From Argyresthia goedartella (lineage: Eukaryota > Arthropoda > Insecta > Lepidoptera > Argyresthiidae): a stretch of 64,000 bases of DNA. The stretch is taken from NCBI GenBank assembly GCA_949825045.1, contig OX463829.1, positions 8,618,001 through 8,682,000 of the forward strand, written 5' to 3'. Both the position numbers and the translations under genes were made by a program. This document shows, in pieces, positions 45,001 to 57,000 of the stretch; the first letter of the stretch is position 1, and every line of letters starts with the position of its first letter. The notes beneath the pieces are model-generated. The model was not told where the DNA came from, made no database searches, and saw only the letters and a list, made by a program, of their open reading frames with translations.

Positions 45001-48000
45001 CAAATGTAGCTCCGGCAGGTTAGATATTAAAAATTCTGTGTAGTCACCGGGCGACCGCAGTGACGAATTCATTTCCGTTGTTTTTCGAAAATGCCGACCT
45101 GTGCAACACTCACGTGCAAAAATAGAAGCGAGATTGTGAACTCCAAGAACGCCGGTGTCACATATCACTTGTAAGTTTAATTCCAACTATTATTTTATCT
45201 TAAAACACAAGAAATAAACATTATTACGAAAATAAATCATTCGCGGAAAATTCGTCACGAATTGACATTAAAGTGACAATGTCATGTTGTTCTCGCTAAG
45301 TTTACTATACATTGCTTGTTTTGTATCTTAATTTTACTACTTATTACCAAGCTAACACGCAATGAATATTTTACACTTATCTAAGTACGAAAGCAAAGAT
45401 GCATCGTGATAGGGAGGCGAACTGTTACACGCACACAGACGACATATAGTGATGGGGATAGTGATAGGAGAATTATGTTTTTGAATCGATAGATTTTATC
45501 ATTCCGCAATTACTAATATAGTGAATGTTATAATATAGGTATTTTATTGCTCATAATACGTAAGTTTATTGTTATTTATTCCAATGATTTCCAAACAGGC
45601 AGTTTAGATTTTAAGTTTGTTTAAAACCTCGCCCGACGAAGGATAATGGGGTGTTATTTCAGTCAGGTCCGAAGAGTTCACAGTTATTCTACCTTCAGAA
45701 ACCCCTTTGCCTCTCTTTCTAGCTGTAAGGATTCTGTTGAAAAAAAGAAGAGAGGCAAAGGGGTCTCGTATGTCGTATGTCGTATAAATATGTCGCATTT
45801 ACAAACAATTTACTATTTTATTTATAGAACCCAGCATTGTATACTGTGTATACCAGTGTCTATAAATTATAATCGATCGATGATACACGCTGTCCTTGCA
45901 TTGTCCCAACACTAGCTCGGCTAGCTAGTATACCTGCGGTAGTGTGGGTGTGTTCTCCGCCATCCTAGGGGAAGTTTACAAAAAAAATCCCATCTCTATG
46001 GCTTGCAGTGACAGAGTCCCTAAACAATTTGTTTTCGACAAAAAATACAATATACAGTTACATGAAGACCATCGGGTTGAGGGGCTCGACGTTAAAGAGC
46101 TCAGAATTTTCACCGATGGTTCAAAAACTGAAGCAGGCACTGGTTCAGGCACCTTCTCGGAGGACCTAAACATCAAGATGGCCATTCCACTGGGTGCCCA
46201 TAATACTGTCTTTCAAGCTGAATGCATGGGCATCATCTCGGCCGCTAATGCCATAGCATCGAGAAAGGTAAGAGATTCCTCCATTCGAATCCTCTCGGAT
46301 AGCATGGCCGTCTTACAAGCCCTAAATAGCAACACTATTAACTCAGGGCTAATCTACGAGTGTCACAAACGACTAATGGAGGTATGTCAACATAACCGCG
46401 TAATCTTTCAATGGATAAAAGGACACAGCGGGTCAAGAGGTAACGATGCAGCGGATGAGTTGGCGCGTAAAGGATCTAGCTTGGCAGCGTATGGTCCCGA
46501 ACCTATCATCCCTCTTCCCTTCAAGATGGTACGCACATTTCTGAGAGAGTCGACCAGGAATGATCATGCCACTCTTTGGACAAACCATGAGGAGTGCAGA
46601 CAGGCTAAGCTGGCCTTGCCGTCCCCTAGCGCTAGGTTTGCTAAGACCTTGCTTCGACTGAGTAGGCCGCGTTTGCGACTGGTGACTGCAGCACTTACTG
46701 GCCATGGTTTCTTTAATAAACATCTATATTTCCTAGATGTTACCGACAGCCCCCTTTGCAGAGCCTGCTTGGAGGCAGAAGAAACGGCTGCTCACGTCCT
46801 CATGGAGTGCACAGGAGTAGAGGACTACAGGGCTAAACACCTCGGTCAATTGAGGGACCTTCCAGGGATAGCCGGTAACGTAAAGGGCCTGCTGGCGTTC
46901 CTAGAGGAGTTGGGTTGGCTCGAATGATATCGTATTCCCACCCACACGCAAAATAGGCGCTTTCGTCGTCGAGTTGCGGAAACCAGCCCGTCTTACAATT
47001 GACAATTGACAATTGTGGGTGTGTTCGGACGATAGGTGCATGACATTGCACTGACCAATAAAAGCGGAGGGATTGATGTACGACTGGTGTAAATGTTTAC
47101 GTGTTCTTAGTTTTCGGCGACACTGGTTCCGATACAAGCTTAGCGCCAAGGGCCTATCTCTCGATATCTGTGAAGGATACCTACAAAAAATAGGGCATCT
47201 GCATCGATATCTGTCTAAAATTAGGAAACCTGTCCATAATAATGACACCTGTCAAAAATTAGGACTCCTGTGAAAACTGACATCTGTCCTCTTTCACTCG
47301 AGGACTTAGCATACTCTTAAAATCGCGCGTCGCGAGCAACCTACCACGAAGTGTTAAAATGGGCCCGCTGAATTTTCACATTCGAAACACGGTTATTATA
47401 TATATGTTATTATTAATTAAGAACTAACAAGATCTGTCTCTTATGAGTCCAGTAAGTTAAACCGAACAATAAATCCCGTTATCGCGGCCGCGCGCGTATC
47501 CCACCGACGTGCGAGTGGATTGGGTCATAATTCTGAAAAGCTTTCACTATGAAACCGATTTGAACAGAACAACTTTATTATTGACTCCTCCATACATTGC
47601 GTATTCGGCCATTGAAGTACATCTCGAGGAAACCTCGAAAAGCAGGATACACAATTAGCGATGTTTTCCCAATAATATTAAAATACTCACAATACCTATT
47701 AACTTTTGATTATGTACGATTTATACGCATCTTCCTGACCGGGTGTTATGTAATTAGTCTATCTACTCTAAGAACAATATTAATTTTAATTATTTTGTAC
47801 TGGTTGAGCGATTATGTTACTTGAATAACATGATCATTTCTACATTTTATGCTAGCACGTACATTGCTTTTGGTCCCGCAAGTTGTGCCTCTGCCACCCC
47901 ATCTGAGAAAGACAGCTGACTATGGTACGTGTCGATTCAGTATGACTTATTTATTAGGTATATGTAAATGGCAGTACCAATGGGACACCAATACCAGACA

Positions 48001-51000
48001 CCATATCCCAATTGTACCACCGGCGGTACAAGTAGGCAAACCAGCCAGTACTACTGGTAGTACAAGTGGTCCGGAGGGACTAGGTTACTCTGTGTCGTGG
48101 AAACCAGTAACAGGATGTCACAAACAAAGAGACATCCAGTGTATTTTTATTAAAATCGGCCAGGATTCGAACCTCGTACCTTTGCTTTTAGGCTGAACTT
48201 CTTTTGCCCCATATGTTTATTATTTGATCTTGACGTTGATAAACGAATCCCTTATCCACTCATATACGCGTGACATTTAATTAGTTGACGATATTTTGGG
48301 GAATGCTAGTACCCATAATTATGAACAACTTTCCCCAAGAAACATGGTTGCGAACTAAAAAAAAAAGGATTCCATAGTAACTTCTAATCAGCTGATCGGG
48401 TCAATGTACTGAGGGACGATTTTTTTTCATTTGCGGTCGTATGTTGCTTGGGGAAAGTTGTTCATATTGATGGGTACTATTGAAACGATTAGACTCCCTT
48501 GTATGAAAAGAGAGTTTACAATATTTACAAATATTTATTTAAAGGAAGACAGAGCAAGGTCGTGGGTGTGAACTCGTGAGACGGAGCACGGACAAAGCAT
48601 GGATGTGGCTACATCTAGGCTAGTATATTTTAGTTACTTTCATAGTGTGATGTCCTATGGTATCTTGTTGTGGGGGAAAGCAGCGGATATTCAAACTATT
48701 TTTATTTTACAGAAAAGAGCTATTCGAGCAATTTATAATTTAAAACGAACAGACTCCTTAAGAGAGCTTTTTAAAGAAATTGACATACTAACAGTACAGA
48801 CAGCTAGTCAATTTATTTTCGAAAATATAATGTATGTACGCAAGAACCTTACAACATTTTCCAAAATTAGCGATAGCTATAATGTTAACCTAAGAAATTG
48901 CGCCCCGATTTAGACTCGCGAAGGTTTGCAATTCTTTCAAGGGTCAGTGTATTCTCTACTATAATAAGATACCTCTGGAGATTATGAAATTGCCATTTGA
49001 GCAATTTAAAAAGCATGTTAAAGCTACTTTGTCAAAAAAGGGATATTACAATGTTCAAGATTACTTAAATGACAGGACTGTATGGGGTTAATCTAGCTCA
49101 ACCCAGGCCTTGCTGTTAATAATTTTGTAGGTATTTATTCCTGCTTATTAATCATAATAATTAAATTTTTCATATTTGTAATAGTTAAGCACAACCTATT
49201 TTTAAAAGAGATCTAAAAATCATCTGTGGGAGTTTCTACGCCCTTCTTCTCCCACAGTGGTCCAATGTAGAGAAGAGGCAAAATTGACGTTTGCTAAGTA
49301 TATGTAAATATCTACAGTAATAAAGTACTTTGACTTTGACTTTGGCTTTGACGGACTTTGCGCGTTTAGGCTGCGACTCCCCTGATGAGGTCCGGTAGCA
49401 GCAGCGGCAGCACACAATGGCCTATAGAGGGCCGCGAGGAGTCCGGTTCAGCAGAGGGGTTTCAGGTCCAGTGGCGTGAGCAGGAGGGTAGGTAGGCGGG
49501 TGCACAGGTGGAACCCTGCGGAGGACACAGCGTGAGGAGCGGAAAAGAATCCAGGATCGGTTGTCTGCAATGCTCCGACAGACTCGCCGAGGTGGGAGAG
49601 CCTTGTAGGAACCTAGCTATCGAAGGCATTGCAGACAGAGTTGTAGCAGTAGGGATGGAGATACACGAGACATTGACTAAATTACATATACAGAAAATAG
49701 AAAGGACAAAGAGCCATAAAAATATTTACATACCCAAGCGTGGGGGTCAGCAATCATTGCAGCACATCAAGTTACGGCCTTCTATTTACACAACACAAGT
49801 TATTTACAAAATTATTTCTATTAACAATTATGAGGGACTAGCCCATCGCTGCAACTATGGCATAATTGAGGCGGTAAAAATAAATTGACGTAGAGGATAC
49901 GTTTTAGCTATATAGAGCTCAAAGAAAGAATGCGTCAAAAACAATCGAAGAGCTACCAAACGAAATTCCAGGTTTGAATTCTGAACCTTTGCTTTTCAGA
50001 AGGCTAGTCAGCCAGTAAGCTTGTTATATGAAATAAAAAGAAGTTTTACTACAATTTGTTTGCTTAAGTACGACTTAATAGTAAGTAGTACTTAATTTTA
50101 AGCAGACCATGTTACACTATCATTCCCCAAAATATGGTCAGATAATTAAATGTCACTCTGGATCTTGTATGAATAACGCATTATATTATAACATTTACCA
50201 GCTCATAGGAATGTTATATATCAACTTAGAACCAACATTATTCAGAAAGGATGTATTTTAAAGGTGTAAGTAGTCAATCATGGAGTGGACAGGGATTTCC
50301 AATTGAAATAATCTTTTTAGAGATAAGCTCGCCTTTGCTCGCTCGGTAGTGGCTCTGCTTACCATTTGAGAGGTCCTGGGTTCGATCCCGGGCTGGGATA
50401 AAGAAAAAAACCCAGGACTTGGATGTTTATATGTGTGTGACGTCGCCGTTTCTGGATCTCAAGACATAGAGGCTATCCTTGTGTGGGGCTAGAAGCGATG
50501 TATGTGCTTGTATATAAATGTTTATGTTCATGTGTTTATTTACCATGCAATAAAGTACATTGAATATTGAAATAGTGTCCCACATTGCTTCGTAGGGTAA
50601 TCTAAAGTGAAATCTATTTGGGCCAGCTGATTGGTACTGTATCCAATGTAGGGCCAGGTACAATGTGGGTATAATCATCAATCAAGCCATTCTCCAGAAA
50701 AAGGTTTAGATTCGATTCAGAAAAATCGATTTGGTTGGCTTTTCAAGTTTATTTATTGCATTCCATAGTTATAAAAGTTATACAACATTTACATAGTTAT
50801 ACAACATCTTGGACCTTGTTCAGGCACAGCAATATGAGAGAGGACGACGCTATAGTGTTATAAATGTATAACCCTTATTAAATTATATTAAGCACCTAGA
50901 TATAATAAATTATATTTATATAATGGTCTATGTCAGTGTTAATATATATTATTTGTCAATTTTCAATTGTAAGACGGGCTGGTTTCCGCAACTCGACGAC

Positions 51001-54000
51001 GAAAGCGCCTATTTTGCGTGTGGGTGGGAATGCGATATCATTCGAGCCAACCCAACTCCTCCAGGAACGCCAGCAGGCCCTTTACGTTACCGGCTATCCC
51101 TGGAAGGTCCCTCGATTGACCGAGGTGTTTAGCCCTGTAGTCCGCTACTCCTGTGCTCTCCATGAGGACGTGAGCAGCCGTTTCTTCTGCCTCCAAGCAG
51201 GCTCTGCAAAGGGGGCTGTCGGTAACACCTAGGACATATAGATGTTTATTAAAGAAACCATGGCCAGTAAGTGCTGCAGTCACCAGTCGCAAGCGGGGCC
51301 TACTCAGTCGAAGCAAGGTCTTAGCAAGCCAAGCGCTAGGGGACGGCAAGGCCAGCTTAGCCAGTCTGCACTCCTCATGGTTTGTCCAAAGAGTGGCATG
51401 ATCATTCCTGGTCGACTCTCTCAGAAATGTGCGTACCATCTTGAAGGGAAGAGGGATGATAGGTTCGGGACCATACGCTGCCAAGCTAGATCCTTTACGC
51501 GCCAACTCATCCGCTGCATCGTTACCTCTTGACCCGCTGTGTCCTTTTATCCATTGAAGGATTACGCGGTTATGTTGACATACCTCCATTAGTCGTTTAT
51601 GACACTCGTAGATTAGCCCTGAGTTAATAGTGTTGCTATTTAGGGCTTGTAAGACGGCCATGCTATCCGAGAGGATTCGAATGGAGGAATCTCTTACCTT
51701 TCTCGATGCTATGGCATTAGCGGCCGAGATGATGCCCATGCATTCAGCTTAAAAGACAGTATTATGGGCAAGGTCCTCCGAGAAGGTGCCTGAACCAGTG
51801 CCTGCTTCAGTTTTTGAACCATCGGTGAAAATTCTGAGCTCTTTAACGTCGAGCCCCTCAACCCGATGGTCTTCATGTAACTGTATATTGTATTTTTTGT
51901 CGAAAACAAATTGTTTAGGGACTCTGTCACTGCAAGCCATAGAGATGGGATTTTTTTTGTAAACTTCCCCTAGGATGGCGGAGAACACACCCACACTACC
52001 GCAGGTATACTAGCTAGCCGAGCTAGTGTTGGGACAATGCAAGGACAGCGTGTATCATCGATCGATTATAATTTATAGACACTGTTATACACAGTATACA
52101 ATGCCGGGTTCTATAAATAAAATAGTAAATTGTTTGTAAATGCGACATATTTATACGACATACGACATACGAGACCCCTTTGCCTCTCTTCTTTTTTTCA
52201 ACAGAATCCTTACAGCTAGAAAGAGAGGCAAAGGGGTTTCTGAAGGTAGAATAACTGTGAACTCTTCGGACCTGACTGAAATAACACCCCATTATCCTTC
52301 GTCGGGCGAGGTTTTAAACAAACTTAAAATCTAAACTGCCTGTTTGGAAATCATTGGAATAAATAACAATAAACTGACGTATTATGAGCAATAAAATACC
52401 TATATTATAACATTAACTATATTAGTAATTGCGGAATGATAAAATCTATCGATTCAAAAACATAATTCTCCTATCACTATCTCCATCACTATATGTCGTC
52501 TCTGTGTGCGTGTAACAGTTCGCCTCCCTATCACGATGCATCTTTGCTTTCGTACTTAGATAAGTGTAAAATATTCATTGCGTGTTAGCTTGGCAATAAG
52601 TAGTAAAATTAAGATACAAAACAAGCAATGCATAGTAAATTTAGCGAGAACAACATGACATTGTCACTTTAATGTCAATTCGTGACGAATTTTCCGCGAA
52701 TGATTTTTTTCTCCTCCTCCGAGAAGATCCTCCGAGAAGGTGCCTGAACCAGTGCCTGCTTCAGTTTTTTAACCATCGGTGAAAATTCTGAGCTCTTTAA
52801 CGTCGATAATATTTGAATAATCAAACGGACATGTTATATAATGTATTGTTATGTAATTTAAATTAATATTTGTACGCCTTTAAGGCAGAGTGTGGCAAGA
52901 ACAATATTTATTTAACAACCCTGTAACCCACATTCACAAATAAAATATCTTTATCTTTATCTTTATATTATTGTCCTATTCTATATAAATTTTCATTTAT
53001 TTATATACCTACATTATGTTACTAAGCAAGTTCTATATTAGTTTTAATTTTTATAACGTGTCATTTAAATAATCGTTTAAATTATAATAACATTGTGGTC
53101 ATAATCATATTGTTGTTTTATTGATCTTATGAATATGGTGTCTTTAGTTTCTGTCTTTGAATGTTCTGGCTTTTCAGATGGTAGTTTGTTTGCCAGGCAT
53201 AGTGAGTCGAGTGGCCCAACATTCTGAGCCAGCTTGGCTCAGAATGTTGGGCCACTCGACTCTGAATCTGCCTGACAGTCTTTTACGCCTTGCTCTCAAG
53301 AATAATGAGTAGTTCATCTAATGGTAGGGGAGCCGATCAGGCCATTTTGTGAGTTACTCGAGCGCGTCAGATTATGATATAAGAGATACCTTACAACCTG
53401 TTTAGTAACTCCACCGGATGCATTCCATCTAGAGCCGCGCGGTTAGGTTTGAGCGTAACTTGACGAAGTGAGTGGAACACAAACTTAAAAAAGGTCCCTC
53501 GCGTTACGCATAAATCGTCAGATTCATTGAAATGTACACTTATCAGCATAATTAACTCACCATATCTTAGTCAGACGCGCGTGAGTGTATCTCACTATTA
53601 TGGACTTATTTTTTGTAGCCTTAACCCTGTGGCTGTAGATGGAAAGCTTAGATCTGGTCAAATTACTAAACAGGTACATGGTATCTCCCATATATCTCTT
53701 GGGACAAGAATACCTAGAAGGGGGGCCCTTATATCGTTGTAAAGGTTACTCAAACCATCTGAGCGGCAACCCTAAAATTTTGTCTATTTTTTAACGGTGC
53801 AAAATAAGCATAGCAATTAGAAGTCTCCGTGGCCTAGCGGCATTCGCACATCGGAAACGATCGTGCGGGTTGCAACATCTGGTAAAGACGGGTACTGGAT
53901 GGGTGTCCGTTTCTTTGTGGCATTTGTTTCAGGTGTGTCAGAGGCCCTAATAAGGCAACTTGATAACTTCTGGCAGTCGGGCTGGCTACTATCCCGACAC

Positions 54001-57000
54001 CTTTCCATCAACCCGTACTGAACCAGCGTGATGGAGTATGGCTCCTCGTATCCGGGTAAAGGCCTGTGCCCCTGTGGCCACATTTTTTTTAAATTAGAAT
54101 ACTAATCGGGCCTCTAAAATACTGACGAAGCATTCCTGTCTGCCTGTGTCAAATCAAATCAAATCAAAAATCATTTATTTCCATAGGATGTTGTTACATC
54201 ACTTAGATCCGTCATTACATTTTTTTGGGTGAGTTCACTAACACAATGGCGGAATCTGTGGAGAAGAGCTCACCGAAGAAACTCCACAGTCGTCGCATCT
54301 TTTGCGTTTCCTTTTTTAAATAAAATATTGTCAAATTACAAAATGAATGCTAATTATATATCGAAACAGCCTGTTACTCAAACAATCTATTCCCATGGAC
54401 ATCTGTCCTCTAAGTAATCAGATATCCTATAACCTTTTTTATACAATTTATGTTTTATTATTATTTTAAACTTGTCTAAAGGTAAGTCTTTAATATCAGT
54501 AGGGACCTTATCGTAATAGCGTATACAATTGCCTTTAAAAGAATTACTAATTTTATGTAGTCGGCTTACATAAGCAACCAACTTGTCTTTATTTCTAGTA
54601 TTAAAATTGTGTATAACACTGTACTTCTGAAAATTAGTTATATTTCTTTTTACATACACAAGAATGTCATAGATATATTGAGACACAAATGTCAGAATAT
54701 TGATTTCTTTAAACTTTTCCCTCAGTGACACTCTAGGCCCTAATCTATAAATTGCACGAACAGACCGTTTCTGCAGAATAAATATACTATTAGCATTCGC
54801 AGCGTGACCCCACAATAAAATACCATAGGTCATTAGACTATGAAAGTAACTAAAGTAGACTAGTCTAGCGGTGTCTACGTCGGTAAGAGCTCTAATTTTT
54901 TTAACTGCGAACGCTGCCGAACTCAGTCTGTTCGACAATTTATTTATATGAGGATCCCATTGTAGTTTGGCGTCTAAAGTAATGCCCAAAAAGACAGTCG
55001 ACTGCACAAGGTCCAATCTCTGTCCTTTTATAAATATGTCTGTAGTTACCGGGTTCACATTGGGTAACACGAATTTAATACATTTAGTTTTCTTTTCATT
55101 AAGTAATAAATTGTTAACAGTAAACCAGTTCACTATACTAGAGATAGCATTGTTTACCTCGTCATAATTTGTTTGCTGTCTTTTAACTTTAAATATCAAA
55201 GAAGTATCATCGGCAAACAATACTAACCCATGTTTTGCTTTAACAAGGTAAGGTAAATCATTAATATATACTAAAAACAAGAAAGGACTAAGAATTGAAC
55301 CTTGCGGTACGCCCATACTTATTGAAGACCCAGGTGATCTTTTCCCATTAACATCGACCATATGAAACCTATCTGTTAGATATGACTCCAGAAGGCCAAG
55401 TGCCTGATCTTTTACACCATAATGGCGTAACTTCCTGACAAGAGTGTCATGATGGACGCAATCAAAAGCCTTGGATAGATCGCAGAAGACACCTATTGCA
55501 TCCATTGCTTCTTCCCAGGCATCGAAAATATTGTCGATTAGTTCAACACCAGCATCGGCTGTTGAACGACCCTTTGTGAAACCAAACTGAGCAATATGAA
55601 TTAAATTATTGAGATAAAAATGACTTTGCAATTGATTAAGTATGAGTTTTTCAAATATTTTGCTAAGCGTTGGTAGTATTGATATGGGTCTAAAATTGGT
55701 GGGGTCTGATGTACTACCAGCTTTGAATAAAGGTATAACTTTACTTAGTTTCATCAAGTCAGGAAACACACCATTATCTATACGTTGATTAAATATACAA
55801 CAAAGGTGAGGTGCATTACAATCTACAATGGAACTAATAATTTTTACTGATAGACCATGGGCGTCAGCTGTCTTTTTCATTTCCAGGGATTTAAACGCTT
55901 TTACAATGTCTTCATTATTTACGTGCCTAAATTTAAAATCTGTTTTACATTCCTCAAAGTTTTGTTTAAGTATAGATTCAGCAGCAGCGGGAGATGAATT
56001 TAAAGACTTGGTTGTTGAAACAGAACGTCCGTAAAGAAATTTTCAAAAGCTTTTGCTACTTCTAGGTCTGTACTTAGCAATTGATTATCTATCTTAAGCT
56101 TGAAGTTATTATGTGTAGCTTTGGCCTTTCCAGTCTCTCTGTTTATAATTTGCCAAGTCGTTTTCATTACATTGCTACTAGATTCAATTTTGTTTTTAAT
56201 GAAATTAGATTTAGCTACGGCACAAACGCGTTTAAACATTTTTGAATAACTACGAACATAATCTAGAAAGGCCGTATTTTTGTTATATGATTTCTCTTCA
56301 TAGAGTTCATATAATCTTCGTCTGCTCCTATGAATTCCAACTGTCGCCCAATCACTAAACAAAGCTTTGTTATTAACTTTTATAGTTTTTGATTTAAATA
56401 CCGTATCATATTCATTTTTGACAAGGTTAAATACTGAGTTGTACAACAAATTTGGATCGTCACTGTATGGTATTTCCCATAGTTTATCTAAAATATTATT
56501 CCTGTAGTGTTCAAGCCGAGTGTCACTAACGGGCACACATGTAATATCCTATTTTTGGTCCTTTTTTATTTTTATATTGAATATACCTATCTGACCAGAG
56601 TGATCAGAGGTTAATTTATTGATGACCGATTTGAAAATGGGCGTAATGTTAGTAAATATATTGTCAATGCAGGTAGCAGATGTTGCAGTAATTCTAGTAG
56701 GCTCCAAAAACAGATAGTTCATGTTGTGACATAAAAATAAAGATTTTAATCTAGTACAAATATTATTATCCTCTAACAGATTAACATTAAAATCACCACA
56801 AATTATAAAAAAATTGTTTTTATCGCTGATTTTAATCAACACTTCATCCATTTTCTTTTCGAATAAATCAAAGGATGAATCTGGTGGTCTGTATACGCTC
56901 ATTACAATAAGTTGTTCAAGTTCAATACAGGCTATTTCCATGGTACGCTCAACAGACAGGCTCACTATGTCAACTCGTTCCTTATATTTAAAACTATTAT

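Noticed and set aside
50336..50400. tRNA gene suggested by GGTTCGATCCC
   Set aside because: The body and tail match the SINE copies at 28951 and 19311.
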